A DNA stretch of 64,000 nucleotides from JBEBVQ01 sp037190845 (GTDB lineage Bacteria > Bacteroidota > Bacteroidia > Chitinophagales > Chitinophagaceae). Both the position numbers and the translations under genes were made by a program. The notes beneath the pieces are model-generated. The model made no database searches, was not told where the DNA came from, and saw nothing but the letters and a program-made list of their open reading frames with translations. The stretch covers positions 186,001-250,000 of the forward strand of contig JBBCJI010000003.1 in NCBI GenBank assembly GCA_037190845.1, given 5' to 3'. Of the stretch, positions 25,479 to 35,604 are shown piece by piece; within the stretch, counting starts at the first letter, position 1, and each line of letters opens with the position of its first letter.

Positions 25479-27383
25479 CTATCGGATCACGATCTTCTTC
25501 AACAATATTTCTTTACCATTATCTGCCCGGATCAAATAAATACCCTTCGGCAAGCCGGGATCATATTGCTTTTCTTCCGTACGGCCATAGCACTGAATGA
25601 TATCAGTCATCACCTGCTGGCCGGTCATATTCACCATCTCGATCTTTACGGTTCCTGTATAACCTTCCACCCTTATCCTGAATACGCCATCACCGGGATT
25701 CGGATATACCTGCAAGCGGTCAGAAAATGCTATATCGTCTGCCATTAAAGGAATACGAATGGTAAAAGGATAGTACACCTGCATGCCAAAATCAGCGTTA
25801 AATGTCTTCAGGGGCATAGCGTTGGCGGTACCGTTCAACCGGAGATAGCCCGAACCCTGACCGGGATTCGCCCAGAACGAAAGGCCGTCATGCCCCCTGT
25901 CTTCCAGGGTGAGATAATAGCAACCTGCAGGAAGGGCAAGGGTATCATTATATATCTTATTGGCAGCCAGGTTATCGAGTGTCAGAACGGTGTTTCCATC
26001 AAAATCCTTTACGGTAAGTGTATTATCTCCCGGACTGCTATTTGTTTTCAGTACGACCACTATTTTATCCAGATCATAATTATCCGGGATGGTATAAGCG
26101 GAACGGATGGTATCGTTCAAAGCATATTCGTCTGCCTTATTGTTCACTCCGTCAATGCGGACAATAAATACATGCTTTCCGTCGCCGGCCCAGAAACCGG
26201 GGCCGCTCAGGGGTAACGCCACGGTATCCGATTCAAGGAACCGGAGATTACCGGTCCATGTGTAGCTCTCTTCTGCCCCTCCCGACACTTTGTATTTAAT
26301 AACAGCGGAAGTCAGATCGTTCTTCCCGGTGTTGCGCAAAACCACTTTGGGATTGTTGCACACAGGATTGATACGGGAGTAATAGAACTGGTCTGAAGGC
26401 TGCAGCACCTCATATATTTCCGCATCATTGCCGTGTGCGGGATCGGCATATTCTATCACCTGCAGCGATACCCAGTAGCCGCCTTTGCTCATGCCGGGAT
26501 TATTGGAAGGAACGGGGCTGATCCCGTAGTCTATATTGATCTGTCCGCCTGAGGCATGCTGCGCCGGGTCAATCAGAAAGGCAGGCACATGCACCATATC
26601 TCCCGGGCACCATCCTTCACGGGGTGTTGTCCATGTACCTCCCTGCGGGTACAACGGATTGTCGCCGCAATTACGGAAGATCTTCCAGGATACATATTGC
26701 TGACTGTTAACGTACAGGTAGTGCGTATTCTCCCAGAATTCGCAACAATGCGGGTAAGCGCCGCCGGCATTGCTGGTGGCGAACCGGTGGCCGGTAACGG
26801 ACGGCTTCACCCGGATCATGCGGGTGCCAGGGTGCAGCGTAATATCTTTCGGTATTACTTTTATATCTGCGGCGAGATCCCCGAAATCAAAATCAGTAGC
26901 TCCTTTATTCCAGGGCTGGTTGATGCGCAGCACTCTTGCAGGCGGCACTCCGTGAATGAACGCAAATCGTACATCCTGCAGCTCCAGGTTAAGCCCTGAT
27001 CTGAAATCTACCGTATCCTGCAGCAGGTCATAATAATCCGTAACATCGTATATCCAGGTTTTGCCAACGCCCATATCCAGGTTGATACCATAAGGCGTAA
27101 TAGCCCTTCCGATCTCGTACCGGCCGCTGTCTGTGATCACTTCCGAGATGGATTTTTTGTCCCATTCCCCACAGGGATATTTATTATCTCCCGACACAGT
27201 CGGGTAACATTTCAGTGTGGTATACATCAGTATTTTCCGGTAGCTTTTATTGGCAGTTGGGAAAAAGAACTTCCCCCGGGTCACATACATGCTGTCGAAG
27301 GTAAATGTCTGTACCCAGGTGGTGTCCTGTGCAGTACCGGTAAGGGATACGAATATCAGCAACAGGGTGTAGATACGTTTCAT
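25479..27383 (-). CDS. PNGase F-like peptide-N-glycosidase with T9SS sorting domain
   Basis: 634 residues with the signal peptide MKRIYTLLLIFVSLTGTAQ. The N-terminal region (TFTFDSMYVTRGKFFFP, CGEWDKKSI) and the C-terminal lobe (CCEFWENTHYLYVN, NPLYPQGGTW, REGWCPGDMVHVP) match the two jellyroll domains of peptide-N-glycosidase F (PF09112/PF09113). That enzyme cleaves the amide bond between Asn and the inner GlcNAc of N-glycoproteins. A CARDB-like and other beta-sandwich region follow (about 370-540), ending in a T9SS type A domain (LQVYPNPGDGVFRIRVEGY...GIYLIRADNGK). The predicted product is a secreted or surface deglycosylating enzyme. The family call is good; whether the catalytic acid residues are all kept was not verified by alignment. 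Confidence 0.83.
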   Translation of the reverse strand: MKRIYTLLLIFVSLTGTAQDTTWVQTFTFDSMYVTRGKFFFPTANKSYRKILMYTTLKCYPTVSGDNKYPCGEWDKKSISEVITDSGRYEIGRAITPYGINLDMGVGKTWIYDVTDYYDLLQDTVDFRSGLNLELQDVRFAFIHGVPPARVLRINQPWNKGATDFDFGDLAADIKVIPKDITLHPGTRMIRVKPSVTGHRFATSNAGGAYPHCCEFWENTHYLYVNSQQYVSWKIFRNCGDNPLYPQGGTWTTPREGWCPGDMVHVPAFLIDPAQHASGGQINIDYGISPVPSNNPGMSKGGYWVSLQVIEYADPAHGNDAEIYEVLQPSDQFYYSRINPVCNNPKVVLRNTGKNDLTSAVIKYKVSGGAEESYTWTGNLRFLESDTVALPLSGPGFWAGDGKHVFIVRIDGVNNKADEYALNDTIRSAYTIPDNYDLDKIVVVLKTNSSPGDNTLTVKDFDGNTVLTLDNLAANKIYNDTLALPAGCYYLTLEDRGHDGLSFWANPGQGSGYLRLNGTANAMPLKTFNADFGMQVYYPFTIRIPLMADDIAFSDRLQVYPNPGDGVFRIRVEGYTGTVKIEMVNMTGQQVMTDIIQCYGRTEEKQYDPGLPKGIYLIRADNGKEILLKKIVIR

Positions 27384-27409
27384 AATTGAGATTTATTGAT
27401 TAAAGTGTA

Positions 27410-29785
27410 TTAACGAATCAGGTGTACATCACCTTTGAGCATATAAGGCTTACCCAGGATGCTGTACTCCAGCATGTAGACATAGGTTCCTATCTGTGCG
27501 GGCACTCCTTTATAATATCCGTCCCAGCCTTTCCGCTTGTCTTCTGTATAGAAAATCTGCCCTCCCCATCGGTTGTATATACTGAACCGGAACCCCTCCA
27601 GCTTTGCCGTATTTCCCAGCACCCGGAGTATGTCATTGAGCCCGTCGCCGTTGGGCGAAAAAGCGCCCGGAATCATGATGTCGCAGTACATCTGACGGAT
27701 GCTGATCGTATCTGCTTTGATCCCGCATTTGTTGATGGCGGAGACGATATATGCTCCGCCGTCTTTTACGGTCAGGTACCGGCCTGTGCTTCCATCCGAC
27801 CACAGGAGGGAATCGGTATTGATATGCCAGGGTTTGATGATCAGCGGCGTCTCCTCACAGACAACCGTATCGGGGCCGGCAAAAATTTCCGGATAAGGAT
27901 AATAATGAAGTGTTACGGAGTCGGTGGCCACACAGGAATAGGCATCCGTTACTTCTACCTGGTAGAAGCCTGCAGCTGTAGCGGCAAGCGTGGCCGTTGT
28001 ATCACCGGTATTCCACCGATAACGGCTGCCGGCCCAGGTAGCGTCCAGCACGATCGTCTGCTTATCGCATATATCACGGTCTTTACCGAGGTCAATACCG
28101 GGCGGAGGTATCGCCGTAATGTTGATGGTATCATGTGTAGCGCATGTTGCTGCGCTGACCCGCAGCCAGTAGCTGCCTGTGGCATTTACATGTATATAAG
28201 GATCTGTGCTCCCCGTGCTCCAGAGATAATCTGCGGTAGGGAATGTCGATCCGATCCTCAGGGGGACAGCTTCGCATATGGTGGTATCTTCACCGAGCAA
28301 TACACCCGGCCGGGGGATGATGCTTACAAGGATCGTATCGCTGCGTTTGCAACCGTTGCGTCCGGCCTCAAGCCAGTAGACGCCGCCGGAGATAACACGG
28401 ATCGTGCTGTCGCTTATCCCTGTGCTCCAGAGGTAGCGCATACCCTGCGGCTGACCGGCAGATAAGATCAGGGTGTCATGGAGGCAAATTGTAGTATCGG
28501 GGCCGAGGCTGAGCGGCATGTCCTTATCCAGAACAGCGATCAGTGTGTCATAGGCGAAACATCCTCCCTGCCCGGTCACACGCAATACCACCGTATATGC
28601 TCCTCCTGTGGCATATACATGCGTTACGGAATCTCCGCTGCCGGTAGTTCCGTCGCCCAACCACCATTCGTATTGCAGACCGGGAGCGCCTGCAGGTGGC
28701 GCTGCCGCTTTTAACGCCAGCGTAACACAATCTATTGTATCTGCCAGTATCTCTGCCAGCGGCGTGGGGAAGGCCTGTACATTTACAGTATCCTGTGTAA
28801 GGATGCATCCCCATTGATCCGTGAAGGTAGCGACAACCTCTGTTTGAGAGGGCAAAACAAAACCGGCTACCGGTGAAAAAGACGTGGGTATATCCATAAT
28901 CGCTGCGGGTTCCCAGGCGACACTGACGCCACAGGAATAATTCTCGGCTACCAGCTGCAGCCGGTCGCTACAGATCGTAGTATCCGTTGCCAAGAATGAA
29001 ATATGCGGAAGCGGATCCCTGTACAGCATAGAAACTTCATCGGCAGTCAGCGCACGGTTATAAACACGTAATTCATCAATGGATCCGTTGAAGCTCTGAT
29101 CGCCGCAGCCGCGGGTAAAGCATTCACCGTTCCCGATACCCAGTACGGAATTAGGGTTTGTATAATCGTGAATGCTGTTGGCCGACGTAACGGTCCTGCT
29201 CAGCTCCCCGTTTACGTATATTGATAAATTCCTGCCGCTTCTTGTAAATGTATAATGATACCAGCATCCATGCGGCAGCCTGGCTGACAATGCATTATAA
29301 TTGGTAGTAGGCGGGTTGGCTTGTCCGGGACCGGGCCAGCCGGCCACTTCAGTATAGACACCGTTGGCGTTGGAGCGGGTATCAAAAGACCCACCTACAT
29401 AACAACATGACCCGGTATTATTACGTCGTTTTGAAACCAGTGTCTTGTTAGTGGATCCTTCCGGAATACGGAACCAGAAGGAAACTGTAATATCGGCCGT
29501 ACTGAAGTACGTGTTAATACCATTATTAAACTCCACCATCGTGCCATCGCCTGGAAACTGTACAGCATCACCCTTCACTCCGCAAATGGTCGTCAGCGGT
29601 GTAGCGGTACCTCTGAGTGTTCCGGAAAATCCATTCCCGCTGGAATCAGCCAGTGTCCCATTGTCGAAAGTCCAGTGTCCAACAAGCCCTGCGGTAATAC
29701 TTTGTGCCTGCACACCCGGTATCAGACTGATGCATAGCAGGATCAGCATATAACAGGACAGGGTATAACGGTAAATATGTTTCAT
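27410..29785 (-). CDS. LamG/PKD multidomain protein with gliding-motility C-terminal domain
   Basis: 791 residues from the ATG at 29785 (MKHIYRYTLSCYMLILLC signal). Order: LamG/concanavalin-like domain (about 35-265, LVGHWTFDNGTLADSSGNGFSGTL, DELRVYNRALTADEVSMLY), PKD domain (about 345-425, YEWWLGDGTTGSGDSVTHVY), four short Ig-like repeats each with DTTIC or DRDIC cysteines and LWSTG cores, then the CHU_C domain (FSPNGDGLNDILRVLG, YNRWGGQIFY, GWDGYYKGVPAQIGTYVY). CHU_C is a T9SS type B sorting signal. Probably a secreted, surface-attached adhesin or carbohydrate-binding protein. It starts 21 nt before the next gene's end, so it may be in one transcript with 29806-35481 and 25479-27383. Confidence 0.85.
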   Translation of the reverse strand: MKHIYRYTLSCYMLILLCISLIPGVQAQSITAGLVGHWTFDNGTLADSSGNGFSGTLRGTATPLTTICGVKGDAVQFPGDGTMVEFNNGINTYFSTADITVSFWFRIPEGSTNKTLVSKRRNNTGSCCYVGGSFDTRSNANGVYTEVAGWPGPGQANPPTTNYNALSARLPHGCWYHYTFTRSGRNLSIYVNGELSRTVTSANSIHDYTNPNSVLGIGNGECFTRGCGDQSFNGSIDELRVYNRALTADEVSMLYRDPLPHISFLATDTTICSDRLQLVAENYSCGVSVAWEPAAIMDIPTSFSPVAGFVLPSQTEVVATFTDQWGCILTQDTVNVQAFPTPLAEILADTIDCVTLALKAAAPPAGAPGLQYEWWLGDGTTGSGDSVTHVYATGGAYTVVLRVTGQGGCFAYDTLIAVLDKDMPLSLGPDTTICLHDTLILSAGQPQGMRYLWSTGISDSTIRVISGGVYWLEAGRNGCKRSDTILVSIIPRPGVLLGEDTTICEAVPLRIGSTFPTADYLWSTGSTDPYIHVNATGSYWLRVSAATCATHDTINITAIPPPGIDLGKDRDICDKQTIVLDATWAGSRYRWNTGDTTATLAATAAGFYQVEVTDAYSCVATDSVTLHYYPYPEIFAGPDTVVCEETPLIIKPWHINTDSLLWSDGSTGRYLTVKDGGAYIVSAINKCGIKADTISIRQMYCDIMIPGAFSPNGDGLNDILRVLGNTAKLEGFRFSIYNRWGGQIFYTEDKRKGWDGYYKGVPAQIGTYVYMLEYSILGKPYMLKGDVHLIR

Positions 29786-29805
29786 ACACAGCAATTGTCA
29801 GATGA

Positions 29806-32800
29806 TTATATTTTAAACAGCTTTTCTATTCCGATCAATAACCCATCCTCACCGGTAACCCGGATCTGGTATACTCCGGTTGCCAATGCGGACACATCTA
29901 CGACTATTCTGCCCGGCTCGCCGGCTGCTGTCTGCAGGACGGTTTTACCATCCATGCTGCTGATGGTGACGTGGGCGGGAACAGGGCTTTCAATGATCAA
30001 CATAGATGCAGCCGGGTTGGGGTATATGATTACGGCTATGTTATGCTGCAGATAGCCTGCCCGTCCCGGCTGAACATACACCGGATCTGATGCATTGGTG
30101 CATCCGTTGGTATCAGTAACCACCACGTTAAAGCCTCCCTGCTGTACCGGCGTGTAGGCTGATGATGTAGCGAAGGGTAGCAGCTGGCTGTTGCAATACC
30201 ATTGATAGGATGCATACATACTGTCGGTACGGAGCACTACACCATTCCAGTAGATCTCTGGTTCAGGCAATGGCCATTCCACAATTACGGCTACTGCCGA
30301 ACTGTCCGCGCAGGCTATGCCGGTAGTGTTGGCTCTGTTTACAATAAGCTGATAGCTGCCGGGAATGTCCACCTGATAAAAAGACGCGTTTGCGCCCCGT
30401 ATTATGCCGGCAGCGTCAAGCCATTGCCAAGTTAGTCCTGCCGTATCCGGAGACATAGCCTCCAGCAGGATATTTCCTCCTTTGCAGAAACCTGCGTCCA
30501 AGGGAGTGATATCTATAACAGGTACAGGCAATACTTCAACAGCAATGATTCCGGAGCTGTCGCTACAACTGTTACCGTCTGTAGCGACCACATGGTACTG
30601 ACCACTGGCCGAAGCGGCATAGGTCGTTCCGGTTCCTGTCTGCGTACCGTCTTTTTTCCATACATAAACCACACCTGGCTGAACGCCGGCGTCCAGTATA
30701 ATGCTGTCTCCCTGGCATAACGTAATGCTGCCCGACGGTGTGACGACTGCCGAAGGGAGGGAATGTACGGTGACCGATATGGTATCCCGCTCCGTGCAGC
30801 CTGCGTTGTCAGTGACCACAACATCATATATACCGCTGTTAGTCACATTGATCGCTGTCGTTGTGGCGCCGGTGCTCCATGAGATAGAAGCCCGATTACC
30901 CACATCCAGTGTGAGAACGTTCCTGTCACAAAATGCTGTATCATTACCCAGCAATACCAGGTTTCTGTCGCGTATCACCCATGTCGTGGCCAGGGAATCA
31001 TTGGTTCGGTCTGCATCTCCCCCAAGCGCAGTATATGCCCTTACCGGGTGAGCGCCGGATGTCATCATGTACACACCGCTGAATACCATCGTATCCGTAT
31101 GGCCGGGTGGCAGTGGCCCTGTCAGTATAGCGCCGGCGGTACCGAAACTGTAGTCCAGGATAACCGGCATACCGGAAATGGGCTCATTGCCATAATTGGA
31201 TACCGTCACTTTTACTGTATCATAATTACCGGCACATAACGTATCCCCATCCTCCGGCTCAAGGAAGCTGGCCGTAATGGCGTCCAACGGCAGGTATACT
31301 GCCTGCCAGGCGCCCGGATCTGTCAGCCCGGAGACGATACGCGGTGATCCCGCAATATCGGTGGTGACTGCAGAGAGATCCGGTGTCTGTCCCGGAGCGA
31401 ATACGACAGGGTTTCCGTCGCCACGTAAAGGGCATCCGCGTTGTAGCCTGAGATCACCTGCGGCAGCATTGATGAATAACGGATCCGCCGCCGGACTGGT
31501 ATTGCCGCTGCCGTCATACCAGGTACCATCCACCAATGTATTCCGTATCAGGGCCATTGAGCCGGAAAAACCGGACTGGCCGCCGCTGAGTGTGGTATTC
31601 CCATAAATAATTGAATTCCTGATCTCCACATGCGCGCTCAGGCCGGAACTGGTCTGATTGTAAATAGACGCTCCCGAACCATCCCGTGCATTATTATACA
31701 TCGTGACATTCGTCAGTATCAGATCTACCGACTTATCCGTACGGATCGCACCAATATTTGTACCCGAATTTTCCCGGAAAACAACATTGGTCAGCAATAC
31801 CCTGGGCGTAACGGTGCTGCCGCCTTCTATCCGCAGCGCGCCAGCATTGTTGATAAATTGCGTATGACTAAAGCTGGCGCTACCGCTTGCGATATTGATG
31901 CCGCCGCCCCTGCCCGCAGGCGCCGTGTTATCCCGGATGATAACATGTATCAATGTGGGGTTGCAATCCGGCTCTATCCGCATTCCGCCGCCCCGGTCTC
32001 CCGGGGATCCGCTTGCGTCTGCATTCCCGCCGGATATCGTCACCCCGTTCAGGACAGTCGCTGCACTTACCGGAGCAGAAGATGCTGCAGTGACGACATT
32101 ATACATATTCTCCGAATAATTGGAAAATCCGGGGCCATCGTTGCCATTCAGATCGCCGCTCAGGATGGTTTCATTCGTGGTAAAGTCGCGTAGGCTGATA
32201 TCATAATCCGGCGGCTCATTACCGGCAAATCCGCCGTATAGCTGTATGCTGTCCTTCAGCAGGAACGTCCGGTAACGCGACCGGCCCGGGGTTGTATTTC
32301 CTGCCCTGTCCTGCGAGGGGAGATATTTGCCTCTTGCTATCCATACTGTATCTCCCGGCCAGGATACATCCAGCGCCCGCTGCACGGTGGCAAATGCCTG
32401 CTGCCAGCTATGGCCGTTGCTGTTATCATCCCCCCCGGAAGCATTTACATACCAGCGCGGTATACAGGCATAGCCCTTCACCGTTATTTCATTTGAATAG
32501 GAGGTATCCGAAGAATTACTGCAGATCACCAGGCAGCGGTAGTCGGTGGTGACCGACTGGCCTGTAATATTCATCACAGTATCCGCTCCCTGGAAAACAT
32601 CTGCCCATACACCGCTACCCGAAGGCACACGTTTTTGCCACAGGTAGCTGATACCTGCCAGGCCCCGGGTAGCGCCGGACAGTGTGAGCGTGAACGTTTC
32701 ACGGACACATATGCTGTCTACCGTTGCAGCAATGGTACCGGGTAGCGGCGTACCCGCGCAGATGGGATAATCGCTCTGGTAAGGTCCAGGGTCTATCTGG

Positions 32801-35481
32801 CTGCCGACAATACGCGGTCGCCCGTCCAGGTCTGTTGTGATCGCCGACAGGTCGGGTGTTTGGCCTGCGCCGAATACACCCGGGTTACCTCTGGCTCGTA
32901 CAGGAGAGCCGGCCTGCTGCCTGAGGTCGCCGGCAACGGCATTGACAAAGAGAGGCGCCCCCATCGTGCTGGTATTACCGCTGCCGTCATACCAGGTGCC
33001 GTCTACAAATGTATTCCGGATCAGGGCCATTGAACCGGCGAAAGTGGACTGCGCACCGCTGAGGTCCGTATTTTCGTGTATAATGGAATTCCGGATCTCC
33101 ACATGTGCGCCATGACCGGAAGTGGTTTGAATATATACAGCTGCTCCGCCGCCGTTTCTTGAATTATTATAAATAGTAACGTTCGTCAGGATCAGGGTTA
33201 CAGCCTTGTCGGTACGGATGGCCCCGATGTTCGTACCTGAATTACCCCGGAACACAACATTGGTCAGCAATACATAGGGCGCCGTACCGGACGTATTGCC
33301 TTCGATACGCAAGGCACTCGCATTGTTGATAAACTGCGTATTAATGAAATGCGCATGACCGTTTACGATGTTGACGGCGCCACCTCTCCCTGACGGTGCG
33401 GTATTATCCCGGAAGATGACATCCACCAGTGTGGGATTATTGTTGCCTTCTATCCTCAGACCGCCCCCGTGGCTGCCCGGTGAACTGCTTGCATCTGCAT
33501 TACCTCCCGAGATCGTAAACCCGCTGAGGATCGTCGCTGCGGAGACCGGAGATGATGAAGCTGCGGAAACGACATTATAGGCATTATCCGAATAATTGGA
33601 ATATCCGCTGCCGTCATTACCGTTCAGATCACCACTCAGGATTGTTTCATTTGCTGTAAAATCACGGAGCCTGATATCATAATCCGGAGGCTCATTACCG
33701 GCAAAGCCACCGTATAGCTGCACGCTGTCCTTCAGCAGGAATGTACGGGACCGCGACCGCGCCGGCGTAGCATCACCGCTCCTGTCCTGCGAGGGCAGGT
33801 ACTTCCCTTTCGCCACCCATATCGTATCTCCCGGCCAGGAGGCGGTCAACGCACGTTGCACGGTGGCGAATGCCTGTGTCCAGCTATGGCCGGTATTGTT
33901 ATCGCTGCCTCCCGCTCCATTCACATACCAACGCGGTATGCAGGGATAACTCTTTACCGTTACTTCGTTTGAATAGGCGGTATCGGCAGTATTGCTGCAG
34001 ATCACCAGGCAACGATAGTCGGTAGTTGTCGTCTGCCCCGGAATGTTCAGCAGCGTATCCAGGCCCATGACAATGTCTGTCCATACACCGCTGCTAGCAG
34101 GCACACGCTGCTGCCACAGATAACGGACGCCAACGTCCGTGCTGCTGCCTGAAAGTGTCAGCATTGTTATTTCGCGGGGACATACGCTATCCACAGAGGA
34201 TGTGAGCACACCGGCGGTCGGCGTACCGGAACAGGAAATATAATTCTGGTAAGCGCCGGGGTCTATTTGTCCGCCGACAATACGCGGATGTCCTGTGACA
34301 TCTGTATTAATGCCTGACAGGTCATGCGTCTGTCCGGCATTAAAATATAGAGGATCTCCCATATTCAGCAGCGGGGAGGTTGCCTGCAGCCTGAAGTCGC
34401 CGGTTGCAGGATTTACAAACAACGGCGCACCCATCGTGCTGGTATTACCACTGGCGTCATACCAGGTGCCGTCCACAAAGGTATTCCGGATCACAGCCAT
34501 CGAACCGGAAAAAGCAGAGGGATTGCTGCTCATGTCCTTATTCTCATAAATGACGGAGTTTCTGATCTCGACACGCGCGCTCCTGCCGGATGTTGTTTGA
34601 ACATATATAGCCGCGCCGGCTCCGTTTCTCGCATTGTTATACATAGTGACATTCGTAAGGATCAGGTCTACTGCCCGGTCCGTACGGATCGCCCCGATAT
34701 TGGTACCTGAATTACCCTGAAAAACGACATTGGCCAGTGATACATACGGTGATGCCCCGGATGAGCTGCCTATGATCCGCAACGCACTGCCGTTGTTGAT
34801 AAACTGCGTATTAATGAAGCGGGCGCCGGCACTTTGTATATCAACGGCGCCCCCTCTCCCTGATGGTGCTGTATTATCCCGGAAAATAACATTTACCAGT
34901 GTGGGATTATTGCTGCTCTCTATCCGTAATCCGCCCCCGTTGCTTCCCGGCGAGCCACTTGCATCCGCATTTCCCCCGGATATCGTCAAGCCGTCCAGTA
35001 TTGTTTCCTGGCTGACCGGGGATGCGGATGTAGCAGCGACTACATTATAGGCATTCTCCGAATTATTGGAAAAATTGCTGCCATCGTTACCATTCAGGTC
35101 GCCGCTCAGGATCGTTTCGTTGGCAGTGAAGTCGCGCAGGCGGGTATCATAATTTGCAGGCTCATTGCCTGCGAACCCTCCATATATCCGCACTTTGTCC
35201 TTCAGCATAAACGTCCGGTACCTCGACCTGCTGGATGAAGTGCTCCCGTTCCTGTCCTCCGTCGGAACATACCGGCCTTTTGCGATCCAGATCGTATCTC
35301 CGGCTGCTGCAACATCCAGCGCCTTCTGCAGTGTGGCAAAAGGTGCTGTCCAGCTTTGGCCGTTATTGCTGTTGCTCCCCCCTGATCCGTTGACGTAATA
35401 GATTGCGCCGGTTACTACCGGGGCGGCAATCAGCATGATAACAAGGATAGCTATAATAATACGGTGTAACTGTTGCATCAT
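29806..35481 (-). CDS. giant triple beta-helix (choice-of-anchor Q) T9SS protein
   Basis: 1,891 residues; ATGs at 35481 and 35478. The signal peptide spans about residues 1-26. Three near-identical modules start at residues 28, 518 and 1010 (WYVNGAGGSDNN, FATVQRAL, GDTIWVAKGKYLP, GGFAGNEP, NETILSGDLNGNDG, TISGGNADAS). Each has a right-handed beta-helix of parallel-helix repeats and then, in modules 1 and 2, an Ig-like domain (LWQQRVP, DYRCLVICSN). After module 3 come a CARDB-type domain (about 1400-1500), Ig-like repeats and a T9SS type A domain (VIIYPNPAASMLIIESPVP). DUF1565/choice-of-anchor Q proteins are secreted, often polysaccharide-associated. No enzyme activity is claimed. Confidence 0.85.
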   Translation of the reverse strand: MMQQLHRIIIAILVIMLIAAPVVTGAIYYVNGSGGSNSNNGQSWTAPFATLQKALDVAAAGDTIWIAKGRYVPTEDRNGSTSSSRSRYRTFMLKDKVRIYGGFAGNEPANYDTRLRDFTANETILSGDLNGNDGSNFSNNSENAYNVVAATSASPVSQETILDGLTISGGNADASGSPGSNGGGLRIESSNNPTLVNVIFRDNTAPSGRGGAVDIQSAGARFINTQFINNGSALRIIGSSSGASPYVSLANVVFQGNSGTNIGAIRTDRAVDLILTNVTMYNNARNGAGAAIYVQTTSGRSARVEIRNSVIYENKDMSSNPSAFSGSMAVIRNTFVDGTWYDASGNTSTMGAPLFVNPATGDFRLQATSPLLNMGDPLYFNAGQTHDLSGINTDVTGHPRIVGGQIDPGAYQNYISCSGTPTAGVLTSSVDSVCPREITMLTLSGSSTDVGVRYLWQQRVPASSGVWTDIVMGLDTLLNIPGQTTTTDYRCLVICSNTADTAYSNEVTVKSYPCIPRWYVNGAGGSDNNTGHSWTQAFATVQRALTASWPGDTIWVAKGKYLPSQDRSGDATPARSRSRTFLLKDSVQLYGGFAGNEPPDYDIRLRDFTANETILSGDLNGNDGSGYSNYSDNAYNVVSAASSSPVSAATILSGFTISGGNADASSSPGSHGGGLRIEGNNNPTLVDVIFRDNTAPSGRGGAVNIVNGHAHFINTQFINNASALRIEGNTSGTAPYVLLTNVVFRGNSGTNIGAIRTDKAVTLILTNVTIYNNSRNGGGAAVYIQTTSGHGAHVEIRNSIIHENTDLSGAQSTFAGSMALIRNTFVDGTWYDGSGNTSTMGAPLFVNAVAGDLRQQAGSPVRARGNPGVFGAGQTPDLSAITTDLDGRPRIVGSQIDPGPYQSDYPICAGTPLPGTIAATVDSICVRETFTLTLSGATRGLAGISYLWQKRVPSGSGVWADVFQGADTVMNITGQSVTTDYRCLVICSNSSDTSYSNEITVKGYACIPRWYVNASGGDDNSNGHSWQQAFATVQRALDVSWPGDTVWIARGKYLPSQDRAGNTTPGRSRYRTFLLKDSIQLYGGFAGNEPPDYDISLRDFTTNETILSGDLNGNDGPGFSNYSENMYNVVTAASSAPVSAATVLNGVTISGGNADASGSPGDRGGGMRIEPDCNPTLIHVIIRDNTAPAGRGGGINIASGSASFSHTQFINNAGALRIEGGSTVTPRVLLTNVVFRENSGTNIGAIRTDKSVDLILTNVTMYNNARDGSGASIYNQTSSGLSAHVEIRNSIIYGNTTLSGGQSGFSGSMALIRNTLVDGTWYDGSGNTSPAADPLFINAAAGDLRLQRGCPLRGDGNPVVFAPGQTPDLSAVTTDIAGSPRIVSGLTDPGAWQAVYLPLDAITASFLEPEDGDTLCAGNYDTVKVTVSNYGNEPISGMPVILDYSFGTAGAILTGPLPPGHTDTMVFSGVYMMTSGAHPVRAYTALGGDADRTNDSLATTWVIRDRNLVLLGNDTAFCDRNVLTLDVGNRASISWSTGATTTAINVTNSGIYDVVVTDNAGCTERDTISVTVHSLPSAVVTPSGSITLCQGDSIILDAGVQPGVVYVWKKDGTQTGTGTTYAASASGQYHVVATDGNSCSDSSGIIAVEVLPVPVIDITPLDAGFCKGGNILLEAMSPDTAGLTWQWLDAAGIIRGANASFYQVDIPGSYQLIVNRANTTGIACADSSAVAVIVEWPLPEPEIYWNGVVLRTDSMYASYQWYCNSQLLPFATSSAYTPVQQGGFNVVVTDTNGCTNASDPVYVQPGRAGYLQHNIAVIIYPNPAASMLIIESPVPAHVTISSMDGKTVLQTAAGEPGRIVVDVSALATGVYQIRVTGEDGLLIGIEKLFKI
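31290..35400 (-). repeat. three tandem ~1.47-kb intragenic modules
   Basis: Units 33931-35400 (module 1), 32455-33930 (module 2) and 31290-32454 (module 3, lacking the Ig-like tail) encode highly similar protein sequence. Long stretches are also near-identical in DNA, for example around each ACCGGCAAANCCNCC coding GGFAGNEP. They arose by tandem duplication within the gene. Confidence 0.9.
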
Positions 35482-35515
35482 AATATTTCATTAAACGGTC
35501 TCTTGCAAATGTATT

Positions 35516-35523
35516 TGCATTCC
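35516..35523 (-). promoter_or_regulatory. -7 promoter box for the beta-helix gene
   Basis: TACATTTG on the minus strand, 34 nt upstream of the ATG at 35481. It would drive the leftward T9SS cluster (beta-helix, LamG/PKD and PNGase-like genes) if they form one operon. Confidence 0.5.
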
Positions 35524-35592
35524 CGCCACACAACAAGCCGCATAAAGATGCGGGGGTGCGTATCTGCGCATACATCCTGTTGCAGCTACCGG

Positions 35593-35600
35593 TATATTTG
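35593..35600 (+). promoter_or_regulatory. -7 promoter box for elaA
   Basis: TATATTTG four nt before the ATG at 35605, which predicts a leaderless transcript. Confidence 0.55.
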
Positions 35601-35604
35601 CAGC

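Noticed and set aside
27422..28465. Long open frame (347 codons) on the plus strand opposite the LamG/PKD gene
   Set aside because: It is antisense to a gene with clear domains, lacks any recognisable motif, and arises from the codon bias of the minus-strand gene.
31290..35400. Repeated DNA considered as assembly duplication
   Set aside because: The three modules differ at many codons and each keeps an open frame, so it is a true intragenic repeat.
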